Assembly: GCF_011303955.1 (NCBI RefSeq)
Contig: NZ_CP049886.1
Span: 186,001 to 250,000, forward strand
Reading direction: 5' to 3'
DNA length: 64,000 nucleotides
Source: Vagococcus coleopterorum
GTDB lineage: Bacteria > Bacillota > Bacilli > Lactobacillales > Vagococcaceae
Shown: positions 1 to 9,056 of the stretch, in pieces
How the letters are laid out: each line of letters begins with the position of its first letter
Position numbering within the stretch: the stretch's first letter is position 1
The notes under the pieces: generated by a model
What the model was told of the DNA's origin: nothing
The model's database searches: none
Seen by the model: the letters and a program-made list of their open reading frames with translations, nothing else
Translations under genes and position numbers: made by a program

Positions 1-826
1 TACTGCTGGTATCTTAATGGCAAAAGATTACATCGAAAAACATCCCGACCGCAAAGTCTTAGTAGTTGCGTCAGATATTGCACGTTACGGTCTTGAAACA
101 CCTGGCGAAGCGACACAAGGTGCCGGTGCTGTTGCCATGTTAATCAGCAGCAATCCTGACATTTTAATTATCGATGATGAATCAGTTGCGATGACGGAAA
201 ATATTTTTGATTTCTGGCGTCCAATCTATTCTGACAATGCCTTGGTTGATGGTAAATTTTCAAACGAAGCTTACATTAAATTCTTTGCCGACACCTGGCA
301 TGAATACCAAAGAAGGACTCATGCATCTTTAGCTGACTTCGAAGCTATCTGTTTCCACTTACCTTATTCAAAAATGGGTAAAAAAGCATTGTTACCCGTC
401 TTAGAAGAAGCAGACGAAACAACCCAAGCTCGTTTATTAGCAAATTACGAAGAAAGTATTCGTTACACGAAAGCTATCGGTAACATTTATACCGGTTCAC
501 TTTATCTTGGTCTATGTTCATTACTTGATAACCAAGATAAACTTGCCGCGGGACATCGTATCGGACTATTCAGTTACGGTTCTGGAGCAGTTGCTGAATT
601 CTTTACGGGTCGTTTAGCTGAGAACTTTAAAACGGCTATTCGGACAAATGAGCACCAAGACTTATTAGCCAACCGGACAGCCTTGTCAATGACAGAGTAC
701 GAAGAGTTATTCAAACAAAAATTACCTGTTGACGGATCAACCTTAGAATTAGATTCTAAAGATGACACTTCAACGATTCAATTAACAAAAGTGACTGATC
801 ATCAACGTCACTATCTTAAAAAATAA
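1..826 (+). CDS. mvaS: Hydroxymethylglutaryl-CoA synthase, 3' part (5' end outside window)
   Basis: Condenses acetyl-CoA with acetoacetyl-CoA to HMG-CoA in the cytosolic mevalonate pathway. The frame is open from base 2. The residues just before the first in-window Met read TAGIL, which fits the stretch right after the catalytic Cys (ACYGATAG in the family), so the nucleophile lies just outside the window. The catalytic His sits in FHLPYSKMGKKAL. The rest is the usual C-terminal thiolase-fold half. The stop is followed 13 bp later by the thiolase gene, so mvaS, thiolase and mvaA form one operon. The first Met at 17 is internal and not the start. Confidence 0.95.
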   Translation, partial: TAGILMAKDYIEKHPDRKVLVVASDIARYGLETPGEATQGAGAVAMLISSNPDILIIDDESVAMTENIFDFWRPIYSDNALVDGKFSNEAYIKFFADTWHEYQRRTHASLADFEAICFHLPYSKMGKKALLPVLEEADETTQARLLANYEESIRYTKAIGNIYTGSLYLGLCSLLDNQDKLAAGHRIGLFSYGSGAVAEFFTGRLAENFKTAIRTNEHQDLLANRTALSMTEYEELFKQKLPVDGSTLELDSKDDTSTIQLTKVTDHQRHYLKK

Positions 827-839
827 GAGGAGCCTTATA

Positions 840-2006
840 ATGAGAGAAGTTGTCATTCTTAGTGCTAAACGAACACCAATCGGAAAATTCAAAGGAGCCT
901 TTGCCAACACATCCGCTGTTGAATTAGGAACAGTCGCTGTCACTTCGGCGATTCAAGATGCTGGAATTACCAGCGAATTAATTGATCAAGTTATTTTAGG
1001 TAATGTTTTACAAGCAGGTAATGGTCAAAACCCAGCCCGCCAAGTTGCCATCCATTCTGGCATTCCTAAAACATCACCCGCTATGACTATTAATGAAGTT
1101 TGTGGTTCAGGTCTTAAATCCGTTATCTTAGGTGCCCAAGCAATTCAACTGGGACAGGCTAATACTGTTGTTGTAGGCGGCATTGAAAACATGTCTCAAT
1201 CTCCCCTACTTTATCAACGTTCTGCTACAGAAAATAAATTTGATGAAGCGCAGCTTGCTGATTCAATGATTTTAGACGGTTTAACCGATGCCTTTAGCCA
1301 AGAACATATGGGTACTACTGCTGAAGCTGTCGCATCTAAATATCAAATCACTCGTGAAGAACAAGATGCTTATGCAAATGAGTCACAACAAAAAGCAGCA
1401 CGCGCACAAGCTAATGGCTGTTTTGAAAAAGAAATCGCAGTTGTTGAAACATCTGACGGTTTAATCATTTCAGACCAAGGAGTCCGTCCGAACAGTTCAA
1501 CCGAAAAACTAGCGACCCTAAACCCCGCTTTTGTCAAAGAAGGGAGTGTCACTGCTGGTAATTCTTCGACAATCAATGACGGCGCAGCTGCTCTTGTTAT
1601 TATGGCAAAAGATGTGGCTGATGAGCTTGGCCTAGATTATCTTGCTACTTTAGGTCATTACACAGAAATCGGCAATGACCCTAAATACATGGGCTATGCT
1701 CCCTACTATGCAATTAAAGCGTTACTTGATAAAAACAAGCAAACCCCAGAAGATATAGATTTGTATGAAATCAACGAAGCCTTTGCTTCTCAATCTTTAG
1801 CCATTGTAAAAGATCTAGGTTTACCACCTGAAAAAGTGAACCCTTTTGGTGGTGCTATCGCTTTAGGTCATCCCTTAGGAGCATCTGGAGCTCGCATTTT
1901 GACAACTCTCGTCCACTCACTTGAACGAGAAGATAAGCATACTGGTATTGCCTCACTTTGTGTCGGTGGTGGTATCGGCTTAGCATTATCGGTCACACGA
2001 CCTTAA
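840..2006 (+). CDS. Acetyl-CoA C-acetyltransferase (thiolase)
   Basis: Makes acetoacetyl-CoA from two acetyl-CoA, the first mevalonate step. At 388 residues it is a normal-length degradative/biosynthetic-type thiolase. Visible motifs are the nucleophilic Cys in NEVCGSGLKS (about residue 88), NEAFASQ, the His in GGAIALGHPLGASGAR, and the second Cys in CVGGGIG near the end. A Shine-Dalgarno AGAGGAG lies 6 bases before the ATG. It is equivalent to the N-terminal half of the enterococcal fused MvaE, but here it ends in its own stop 14 bp before mvaA. Confidence 0.95.
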   Translation: MREVVILSAKRTPIGKFKGAFANTSAVELGTVAVTSAIQDAGITSELIDQVILGNVLQAGNGQNPARQVAIHSGIPKTSPAMTINEVCGSGLKSVILGAQAIQLGQANTVVVGGIENMSQSPLLYQRSATENKFDEAQLADSMILDGLTDAFSQEHMGTTAEAVASKYQITREEQDAYANESQQKAARAQANGCFEKEIAVVETSDGLIISDQGVRPNSSTEKLATLNPAFVKEGSVTAGNSSTINDGAAALVIMAKDVADELGLDYLATLGHYTEIGNDPKYMGYAPYYAIKALLDKNKQTPEDIDLYEINEAFASQSLAIVKDLGLPPEKVNPFGGAIALGHPLGASGARILTTLVHSLEREDKHTGIASLCVGGGIGLALSVTRP

Positions 2007-2020
2007 AATAAGGAGTAGTT

Positions 2021-3304
2021 ATGACATCAAACATTTCTCAATATTATAAAAAAGACCGCTCAGAGCGACTGGACATACTTGTAGAAAACAACTTTCTATC
2101 AACTACATCCGCAGCTTTCTTTGCTGGCAACACCGAATTAAAAGATGATGTTGCCAATAGCTTAATTGAAAATCAAGTTACACAATTCCCATTACCATAC
2201 GGAGTCGCATTAAACTTTATTGTTGATGGACAAGATGTGATTGTGCCAATGGTGACTGAAGAACCTTCCGTGATTGCTGCTGCTAGTAATGGTGCAAAAT
2301 TCATGCGTAAACAAGGTGGCTTTACGACAACTGTTAGTGAACGATTGTTGATTGGTCAGATTATCTTAACAGATGTCACTGATTTTGAAGCTGCTACTTT
2401 ATTTATTAATGAAAAAGAAAAAGAAATCTTTGCAGCAGCTGAAGCTGCTCACCCATCTATCGTCAAACGAGGTGGTGGTCTAAAAAGAATCCACATCCGC
2501 CAAATTCCAAATGAAGATGGAAATATTGAGTTTTTAACGATTCATTTATTAGTTGATGTAAAAGATGCCATGGGTGCAAACATCGTTAATACTATTTTAG
2601 AAGGCACATCTCCTCTATTAGAAAGCTGGTTAGGCGCTACATCATTAATGTCTATCTTAAGTAATTTCAACGATCAATCACTAGTAACTAGTCATTGTCG
2701 TGTTCATCCCGATGATTTGGCAACAGCTAACTTAACTGGCTTAGAAGTTGCTAAAAAAATGGTCGCTGCTACACGATACGCTCATTTAGATCCTTATCGA
2801 GCTGCCACTCATAATAAAGGAATTATGAATGGGATTGATGCTGTTTTACTTGCCACAGGAAATGATTGGCGAGCTGTCGAAGCTGGTGCTCATGCTTACG
2901 CTTCTCGCGATGGGCATTATCGCAGTTTAACTAACTGGACACTGACAAACGATGGCTTTTTACAAGGAGAATTGACTATGCCAATGCCAATTGGTTCTGT
3001 CGGCGGTGCAATTAGCGTCTTACCTTTAGCTAAAATCAGCCAAGAGTTAACCAAAACAAACTCTGCTGAAGACTTAGCAAAAGTTATCGTATCTGCTGGT
3101 CTTGCACAAAATTTTTCTGCAGTAAAAGCTTTAGTTAGTGATGGTATTCAAAAAGGACACATGAGCCTTCACGCTAAATCTCTGGCTATCCATGCTGGGG
3201 CAACAGGTGAAGAAATCGATCAAGTGACCGCTCTCTTAAAAGAACAACCAACTATGTCATCTAAGGTTGCAGAAGCCTTATTAGCAACTGTTAGAACAAA
3301 ATAA
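2021..3304 (+). CDS. mvaA: Hydroxymethylglutaryl-CoA reductase, class II
   Basis: Reduces HMG-CoA to mevalonate. The 427-residue protein carries class II landmarks: the Glu segment ENQVTQFPLP, the cofactor loop DAMGANIVNT, the Lys in ATHNKGIMNG, the Asp in GNDWRAVEAGAH and the His in MSLHAKSLAIHAG. It has its own Shine-Dalgarno (AAGGAG) and ATG, so it is a separate protein rather than the C-terminal half of a fused MvaE. It is the last gene of the operon and is followed at once by a strong terminator. Confidence 0.95.
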   Translation: MTSNISQYYKKDRSERLDILVENNFLSTTSAAFFAGNTELKDDVANSLIENQVTQFPLPYGVALNFIVDGQDVIVPMVTEEPSVIAAASNGAKFMRKQGGFTTTVSERLLIGQIILTDVTDFEAATLFINEKEKEIFAAAEAAHPSIVKRGGGLKRIHIRQIPNEDGNIEFLTIHLLVDVKDAMGANIVNTILEGTSPLLESWLGATSLMSILSNFNDQSLVTSHCRVHPDDLATANLTGLEVAKKMVAATRYAHLDPYRAATHNKGIMNGIDAVLLATGNDWRAVEAGAHAYASRDGHYRSLTNWTLTNDGFLQGELTMPMPIGSVGGAISVLPLAKISQELTKTNSAEDLAKVIVSAGLAQNFSAVKALVSDGIQKGHMSLHAKSLAIHAGATGEEIDQVTALLKEQPTMSSKVAEALLATVRTK

Positions 3305-3338
3305 AAAGCTGTTTGAGCGATTCTCAAACAGCTTTTTT
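3304..3338. terminator. Bidirectional terminator between mvaA and the GH18 gene
   Basis: Perfect 14-bp stem (AAAAGCTGTTTGAG / CTCAAACAGCTTTT) with a 5-base loop and T-runs on both strands. It separates two convergent genes. Confidence 0.9.
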
Positions 3339-3341
3339 ATT

Positions 3342-4682
3342 TTATAATTTTAACAAATAATAGGCTCCACCAAAGATAGCAGCAAAGACTAATAATATTA
3401 AATACCACGGTAAATTAGCAAAGACTAAAATTAAGAACACTAGAACAAAACCAATACTACCTACTAACTTAGCAAATTTAGGCTTATTCACATGTTTGCC
3501 ACGTAGCTCTGTCGGCAAGTAATTATTAAAGATCCCTTTAAATAGTAAACCACTTAGAATCGCTAAAATTAAAGCAAGGATATTCCAGATCATCTGAGCA
3601 TGAGATTTAACCTTCTCTTCAATTTTAACTTTTCCGATTAGGACTTTAGTTTTATCTAACGCTACTTTACTACTATCGTCAATCGTTTCAATAATCGCGT
3701 CTGTCAAGCGATGCTTACTTTTCAAATCGGCATCTTGAGTTGGCGTCCATACCATAACTCCTAAAGAACCTAAATCGATAGCATCTTTCGTTTTTGCTCT
3801 AACAGTATCTTGATTGTTGAATAAAAACTCTTCTCCACGATAGTTAATAACATCGCCTTCAACTTTCTCTTGGAAGATATCAACAACTTTATTATAGGTA
3901 ATCACTTGTTTTTGCTCTGACTTGGCATAATACGGAATACCACCAATTAAATGATCCATTTTATCCCCACCCATAATATCATTCCAATATTCTAGGGTTT
4001 GACCTAATAATTCTTCTGGCGAATGGTTTGGTGAACCTTCAACTTCTGCATCATAAGACATGATGTTGATCCAATCAGCTTGATTCAACGCATCTGGTGT
4101 AAAGAATTTTTCCCACTTATCTGTGGCTGTGCCATTTGATGAGATACCCGTAGGCACACAAATTGTCACCTTGATATCTTTGGCCGCCATTTCTTTCTTT
4201 AATTCTTTCATAAATGTCTCAAATTGCTTTGCGTAATCTTCTTGAGGATATTCCCAGTCAATATCAATTGTATCTAACTCATATTTATCAGTTAGTTTAA
4301 CTAAATTTTCAATAAAAGTTTTTCTTGTATCATCTGAGGTAGCGGCTTCAAAGTTATCGCTCAAATTCCAACCACCAATACTCACTCCAACTTTTACGTT
4401 AGCTTTATGAGCTTTGGCAACTAAGTCTTTCAACATTTGATCCGTACCAGCATCGGTAAACTCAATCGTCCCATCAGTTTGTGGTACCATCGAAAAATAA
4501 TTGATATCTGTAAACTGGTTTAAATCTACACCGGTTTCTAATTGTGCAATGTCATAGCTTGGCACATATCCAACGGTTTTAAATTTACGGGCTGCGGCTT
4601 CACTTTTTTGAGAAAAACTCATCATTCCAAAAACTAGTGAAATAAGTACAGCTCCCAAAACTACTATTTGACGTCTTTTCAT
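3342..4682 (-). CDS. Secreted/membrane glycoside hydrolase family 18 protein
   Basis: Predicted extracellular chitinase-like or peptidoglycan-acting hydrolase. The N-terminus MKRRQIVVLGAVLISL is a signal peptide or anchor ending near SEAAA. The GH18 barrel holds GVSIGGWNLS and the catalytic DxxDxDWEYP motif (LDTIDIDWEYP) with the acid Glu intact. The last 85 or so residues contain about three hydrophobic segments, which is unusual for a secreted GH18 enzyme and suggests membrane tethering. The ATG at 4682 is chosen because AGGGGAT precedes it at good spacing. The longer frame would start at GTG 4697 without a ribosome site. The substrate is unknown. Confidence 0.85.
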   Translation of the reverse strand: MKRRQIVVLGAVLISLVFGMMSFSQKSEAAARKFKTVGYVPSYDIAQLETGVDLNQFTDINYFSMVPQTDGTIEFTDAGTDQMLKDLVAKAHKANVKVGVSIGGWNLSDNFEAATSDDTRKTFIENLVKLTDKYELDTIDIDWEYPQEDYAKQFETFMKELKKEMAAKDIKVTICVPTGISSNGTATDKWEKFFTPDALNQADWINIMSYDAEVEGSPNHSPEELLGQTLEYWNDIMGGDKMDHLIGGIPYYAKSEQKQVITYNKVVDIFQEKVEGDVINYRGEEFLFNNQDTVRAKTKDAIDLGSLGVMVWTPTQDADLKSKHRLTDAIIETIDDSSKVALDKTKVLIGKVKIEEKVKSHAQMIWNILALILAILSGLLFKGIFNNYLPTELRGKHVNKPKFAKLVGSIGFVLVFLILVFANLPWYLILLVFAAIFGGAYYLLKL

Positions 4683-4701
4683 ATTATCCCCTAACACTTA
4701 T

Positions 4702-4730
4702 ATTTTATAGAAGGTTTTCTATATTTGTAA
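4702..4730 (-). promoter_or_regulatory. Candidate promoter of the GH18 gene
   Basis: TTACAA, 17-bp spacer, TAAAAT on the minus strand, about 20 bp before the start codon. Confidence 0.4.
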
Positions 4731-4837
4731 CTCGTCTCCAAAATTACAAAACATCTAGTAACAGTTTAATATAAAATCAACTTAGACACAACATCTAACA
4801 CTTTTCTTCTATATTATATAAGGAAAAATAGGCACAA

Positions 4838-4867
4838 AAAAAGCAAACGCAGATGCGTTTGCTTTTT
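4838..4867 (-). terminator. Terminator of the peptide transporter gene
   Basis: 13-bp stem (AAAAAGCAAACGC / GCGTTTGCTTTTT) with loop AGAT, followed by a T-run on the minus strand just after the dtpT stop. Confidence 0.9.
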
Positions 4868-4872
4868 ACTTA

Positions 4873-6378
4873 TTAATGAATACCACCCATCATTTTTTTA
4901 GTCCAAGGTGAAACTATTAAAATAATTACTCCTAGAATAATAGCCATTAAACCAAGGAAACCAAAGTATTGTGAGTTATCTAAAATGTTATACAAACGAA
5001 CTAATTGCGCGTTAATCCCTTGCGCTGCCGCACTTGATAATAACCATAAGCTTAACATTGTTGATTCAAATGATTTTGGTGCCAATTTAACCGTTGTACT
5101 TTGACCCACTGGCGAGATACATAATTCCCCAATTACACAAAGGGCAAATGATAAGACAACCCATAATGGATTAACTTTTGTACTTGCCGTCATACCTAGT
5201 GTTGGAATAACCATGACTAAGAATGATGTTCCGGCAAAGAATAATCCTAATGAGAATTTAGCCGGTGTCGATGGGTTTCGTTTTCCTAAACTAGACCATA
5301 ACTTGGAAATAATCGGCGCTAATAACACAATAAAAATTGGATTAATCGATTGGAAGAACGCCGCTGGAACAGTGAAGTCAATTCCGAAAGATTTACTTAA
5401 ATCTAATTCCGTATTTTGATCTGCAAAGGTTCCTAAAATACTTGCACCTTGTTCTTGGATAGCCCAAAACATGATAGCTGAAATAAACAATGGAATATAG
5501 GCCAACAAACGTTTTTTCTCAACCGCATCGGTTTTTTCACTCTTATACATCATACGGAAATAAACAACTGGTAACGTAATCCCTAAAATTGTAACTAACA
5601 ATGAAATAGCATTAAATGTTAGGTATCCTGTTAGATAAGCAATTGTTCCAATCGCCACTAGTCCTACAACACTTAAGCCAACTACTTTTTTCGTTTTACT
5701 TTTCTCTGATTCAGTTAACGGGTTAGGAACGTCACGTCCAACCAAACCTAAAGATTTTTTATGATACATTGCGTAAACAACCAAAGCGATTGCCATACCA
5801 ATAGCCGCAACACCAAACCCATAGTGGAAACCTAATTTAGTTTGTAGCTGTCCAACAATCATCGGTGATAATAAAGCACCCATGTTAACTGACATATAGA
5901 AAATAACAAATCCTGAATCCATTCGATCATCTGATTTGTCGTATAGACCACCCACAACATTGGCAATATTAGGTTTCATCATACCTGACCCAATAATAAT
6001 TAATGCCATTGAAACTAAGAATGTGCCAACCCCACCTGGTACCGCTAAAGCGATATGACCAAACATGATGATTGTCGCACCAATAAATAGCGCATGTCGC
6101 GAACCTAATACCCTATCCGCTAACCAACCACCAATCAATGATGTCATGAAAATCAAGGCACCATATAATGACATAATAGATTGAGCCATCTCAATCGGTA
6201 AACCTAATCCACCTTTTGAAACTGAATAATACATATAATAAAGTAAAATAGCTCTCATTCCGTAGTAGCTGAATCGTTCCCAGAATTCAACGAAAAACAA
6301 AATACCTAATCCTTTGGGTTGTCCAAAGAAACCGGTTTGAGGAACACTTGCCACCATCTCTTCACGTGTGTACTTCAT
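4873..6378 (-). CDS. dtpT: Proton-dependent di/tripeptide transporter (POT family)
   Basis: Imports di- and tripeptides with protons across the cytoplasmic membrane. The 501-residue protein is highly hydrophobic with the spacing of 12 to 14 helices. The POT signature FFVEFWERFSYYGMRAIL lies at residues 28-45, holding the ExxER motif. Length matches lactococcal DtpT (about 497). It is monocistronic: it has a terminator behind it and about 300 bp of noncoding sequence in front. AGAGAGTGA is the ribosome site. Confidence 0.93.
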   Translation of the reverse strand: MKYTREEMVASVPQTGFFGQPKGLGILFFVEFWERFSYYGMRAILLYYMYYSVSKGGLGLPIEMAQSIMSLYGALIFMTSLIGGWLADRVLGSRHALFIGATIIMFGHIALAVPGGVGTFLVSMALIIIGSGMMKPNIANVVGGLYDKSDDRMDSGFVIFYMSVNMGALLSPMIVGQLQTKLGFHYGFGVAAIGMAIALVVYAMYHKKSLGLVGRDVPNPLTESEKSKTKKVVGLSVVGLVAIGTIAYLTGYLTFNAISLLVTILGITLPVVYFRMMYKSEKTDAVEKKRLLAYIPLFISAIMFWAIQEQGASILGTFADQNTELDLSKSFGIDFTVPAAFFQSINPIFIVLLAPIISKLWSSLGKRNPSTPAKFSLGLFFAGTSFLVMVIPTLGMTASTKVNPLWVVLSFALCVIGELCISPVGQSTTVKLAPKSFESTMLSLWLLSSAAAQGINAQLVRLYNILDNSQYFGFLGLMAIILGVIILIVSPWTKKMMGGIH

Positions 6379-6637
6379 CCTATCACTCTCTCTTTGTTAT
6401 TTTCTACAACGACTTTTCGGTAAATTAGAAAACGATAAGTTTTTCTTTTTATTTTTCGTTGTTTTTTAATAATAACATTGTTTTCTCATAAAAGAAAGTT
6501 TTTTTTAATCATTTACTCATAAAAGTGACGTTTATAGGACAATACTCACTGATAACTCCCGCAAACTAGCTCCTTTACCAGCTGTTTATTTACCTAGCCT
6601 CTTTTTTATTGTTATCTTTCATTAGAATTTATCCAAC
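6379..6637. other. Noncoding stretch upstream of dtpT
   Basis: AT-rich, with no convincing ORF. It must hold the dtpT promoter on the minus strand. A TATTAT near 6465 is a possible -10 but has no good -35 partner. Confidence 0.5.
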
Positions 6638-6673
6638 AAAAAAAGCCTACCCATCTTCCTGGTAGACTTTTTG
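6638..6673 (-). terminator. Terminator of the SPFH gene
   Basis: Imperfect hairpin AAAAAGcCTACC / GGTAGaCTTTTT with T-run, directly after the stop at 6681 on the minus strand. Confidence 0.8.
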
Positions 6674-6680
6674 ATTTTAT

Positions 6681-7556
6681 TTATTCAGATACTTGATCAG
6701 CAGAGATTGTGGGTTGTGCACCCTTTTCACTGATAATAGCAACTAGGATATTGTTGACCAATTTAATGCGTTGGTCATCAGATAAATTTAAATTATCATC
6801 CATTGTCAATCGTTCAATCGCTGATTGTGTGATATCTACTGCACCATCCACAATCAATTGACGTGCTTTTAAAATTGATTTAGCTTGTTGTCTTTGTAAC
6901 ATTGCGCTTGCAATTTCAGTCGAATACGCTAAGTGAGTCAAACGAGCTTCAATAATTTCGACACCTGCGACAGATAATCGTTCTTGCAGTTCTGAAGCTA
7001 GTTCTTCTGAAATCTCACTGACGTTTCCACGTAACGAAACCTCTTCATCATCACCATCATATGAATATTTTGTAGCAACGTGACGAATAGCAGTTTCACT
7101 TTGAATCTCAATAAAATTTGTATAGTAATCTACTTCGAATAACGCTTTAGCAGTATCGATGACCCGGTAAACGACCACCGCAGCGATTTCAATTGGGTTA
7201 CCATCCAAATCATTTACTTTCATTTTAACACTATTAAAGTTATTCACTTTTAATGACACTGTTGTTTTTTTAGTTAATGGTACCGTCATGAATAATCCTG
7301 GTTCACGAATTGTCCCAACATAATTCCCAAAGAACGTTAACACCTTAGATGTATTTGGAGCAATAATTGTTAATGATGAGATAAATAAATACGCAATTAT
7401 TAATAATAATCCACCGATTACCATATTTGTCGGCTTAATCGTATCATCCACCACCGAAACACCTTGATAAAAAATATAACCTGAAGCCAAAACTAAGCCA
7501 ATCATGATAACTAAACCAAGATAGCCATTTATTGCAAATGCTTTTTTCTCTTTCAT
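6681..7556 (-). CDS. SPFH / Band 7 (stomatin-like) membrane protein
   Basis: Two N-terminal membrane segments (about residues 8-30 and 45-65) are followed by an SPFH core (FFGNYVGTIREPGLFMTVPL ... IVEARL-type region) and a short helical tail with RQQAKSILKARQLIVDGAV, as in prohibitin/stomatin proteins. Such proteins scaffold membrane microdomains or proteases; the role here is unknown. The ATG at 7556 is preferred because AAAGGGG precedes it. The ATG at 7586 overlaps a TATAAT-like sequence and has no ribosome site. The gene stands alone. Confidence 0.85.
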   Translation of the reverse strand: MKEKKAFAINGYLGLVIMIGLVLASGYIFYQGVSVVDDTIKPTNMVIGGLLLIIAYLFISSLTIIAPNTSKVLTFFGNYVGTIREPGLFMTVPLTKKTTVSLKVNNFNSVKMKVNDLDGNPIEIAAVVVYRVIDTAKALFEVDYYTNFIEIQSETAIRHVATKYSYDGDDEEVSLRGNVSEISEELASELQERLSVAGVEIIEARLTHLAYSTEIASAMLQRQQAKSILKARQLIVDGAVDITQSAIERLTMDDNLNLSDDQRIKLVNNILVAIISEKGAQPTISADQVSE

Positions 7557-7734
7557 CTTTTCATCCCCTTTCAATACTAACTTCATTATACACCTGTTTG
7601 ATTGTGAAAAGGAAATTAGTTGTCCTATTTATTTATCTGTTATTTTATATTTGTTTTTCCTAATAAAACCGTTATTTCAAAAGATTTTTCTCATTTTATG
7701 GAACCGATACCAACCTTGCTTTCACAAGTTTTAT
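7557..7734. other. Noncoding stretch between the SPFH gene and the man promoter
   Basis: AT-rich intergenic DNA between divergent genes. The small plus-strand frame across 7620-7805 is low complexity, has no ribosome site and is not counted as a gene. Confidence 0.5.
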
Positions 7735-7763
7735 TTGATTTTCTATGTAAAACTTATTATAAT
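7735..7763 (+). promoter_or_regulatory. Candidate promoter of the mannose PTS operon
   Basis: TTGATT, exact 17-bp spacer, TATAAT. It would give a leader of about 270 nt before manL. Confidence 0.55.
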
Positions 7764-7877
7764 AAAGTGATGGTAATTTTATCGCTTTTTATTATTTCAT
7801 TTTAATGATAAAAATGTGAAAAGTTACAATCAGACATTTGCTATTTTATGGAATTCTCTCTTTTTATTGAAATAAAA

Positions 7878-7891
7878 AGAAAGCGATACCA
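7878..7891 (+). promoter_or_regulatory. Candidate cre site (CcpA) in the man leader
   Basis: AGAAAGCGATACCA differs from the cre consensus TGNAANCGNNNNCA at one position (first T). It lies about 115 bp downstream of the candidate promoter, where CcpA could act as a roadblock. Confidence 0.55.
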
Positions 7892-8037
7892 TGATGGCAA
7901 TCTGGTTCAAAGGCAACAACCATTGCAGTCAACAAACAACCGAGTGAGCTATTCTTCATATTATATTTGAAATTATTTGTTGTTTGAAAACTAATTAATG
8001 GTCTAGCCAAAACTAATTATCTAGAGGAGGTAACGAA

Positions 8038-9024
8038 ATGGTAGGAATTATTCTTGCTAGTCATGGCGAATTCGCTAATGGCATTCTACAATCTGGTTCA
8101 ATGATTTTCGGCGAACAAGAAAATGTAAAAGCAGTCACTCTAATGCCGTCTGAAGGTCCTGAAGATCTAAAAGCAAAATTAGAAGCAGCTGTGGCGTCTT
8201 TCGACAATCAAGACGAGGTATTATTCTTAGTTGACCTTTGGGGTGGTACTCCATTCAACCAAGCAAATACTTTATTTGAAGATCACAAAGACAACTGGGC
8301 TATCGTAAGTGGCCTAAACTTACCAATGGTAATCGAAGCATATGCATCTCGTTTTTCAATGGAGTCAGCACAAGAAATCGCTGCTCACATTACAACAGTT
8401 GCTAAAGATGGTGTTAAAATCCGTCCTGAAGCTTTAGAACCAGCGGCAGCAGAAGCAGCCCCTGTGGCAGCAGCTCCAGTAGCAGCTATCCCTGAAGGAA
8501 CTGTTTTAGGAAATGGTAAAATTGATATTGGTTTAGCTCGTGTTGACTCTCGTCTATTACACGGACAAGTAGCAACTGGTTGGACTAAAGCTATCTTACC
8601 TAACCGTATCATCGTTGTGTCTGATGCAGTAGCAAATGACAACATGCGTAAAAAATTAATCGAACAAGCTGCTCCTCCAGGAGTAAAAGCTAACGTTATC
8701 CCAATCCAAAAAATGGTTGAGATTTCTAAAGACCCTCGTTTTGGTAATACTCGTGCACTTCTATTGTTTGAAACTCCTCAAGACGTGTTAAAAGCAATTG
8801 AAGGTGGCGTTGAAATCGATGAAGTAAATATCGGTTCAATGGCTCACACAACTGGTAAAGTTGCTGTGAACAAAGTGTTATCAATGGGACAAGAAGACGT
8901 TGAAACTTTTGATGCATTAGCTGAAAAAGGAATTAAATTTGACGTTCGTAAAGTACCAAATGATTCTAAAGCAAACATGACAGATATCATTAAAAAAGCA
9001 AAAGCTGAATTAGCTAAAGCTTAA
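8038..9024 (+). CDS. manL: Mannose-family PTS enzyme IIAB
   Basis: Cytoplasmic phosphocarrier of a mannose-class PTS that phosphorylates mannose, glucose or related hexoses during uptake. The IIA domain (about 1-125) has its phospho-His at H9 in ASHGEFA. An Ala/Pro-rich linker (about 135-153) joins it to the IIB domain, whose phospho-His is H175 in DSRLLHGQVATGW. At 328 residues it is a typical IIAB fusion. AGAGGAGGT is a strong ribosome site. First gene of manLMN, 32 bp before manM. Codon use is strongly biased, as expected of a highly expressed uptake system. Confidence 0.96.
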   Translation: MVGIILASHGEFANGILQSGSMIFGEQENVKAVTLMPSEGPEDLKAKLEAAVASFDNQDEVLFLVDLWGGTPFNQANTLFEDHKDNWAIVSGLNLPMVIEAYASRFSMESAQEIAAHITTVAKDGVKIRPEALEPAAAEAAPVAAAPVAAIPEGTVLGNGKIDIGLARVDSRLLHGQVATGWTKAILPNRIIVVSDAVANDNMRKKLIEQAAPPGVKANVIPIQKMVEISKDPRFGNTRALLLFETPQDVLKAIEGGVEIDEVNIGSMAHTTGKVAVNKVLSMGQEDVETFDALAEKGIKFDVRKVPNDSKANMTDIIKKAKAELAKA

Positions 9025-9056
9025 TCCTTATAAAAAAAGAACATAGGAGGCTTATC

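Noticed and set aside
2000-2025. Frameshift splitting a fused mvaE
   Set aside because: The downstream gene has its own Shine-Dalgarno and ATG, and both proteins are of full independent length.
7620-7805. 61-codon plus-strand frame between the SPFH gene and manL
   Set aside because: Phe/Ile/Leu-rich low-complexity translation, no ribosome site, and it crosses the candidate man promoter.
7861-7930. Possible sigma-54 promoter before manL
   Set aside because: GG and GC elements occur (AGGCAA ... TTGCA) but are one base too far apart for a -24/-12 promoter, and the other candidate lacks the GC.
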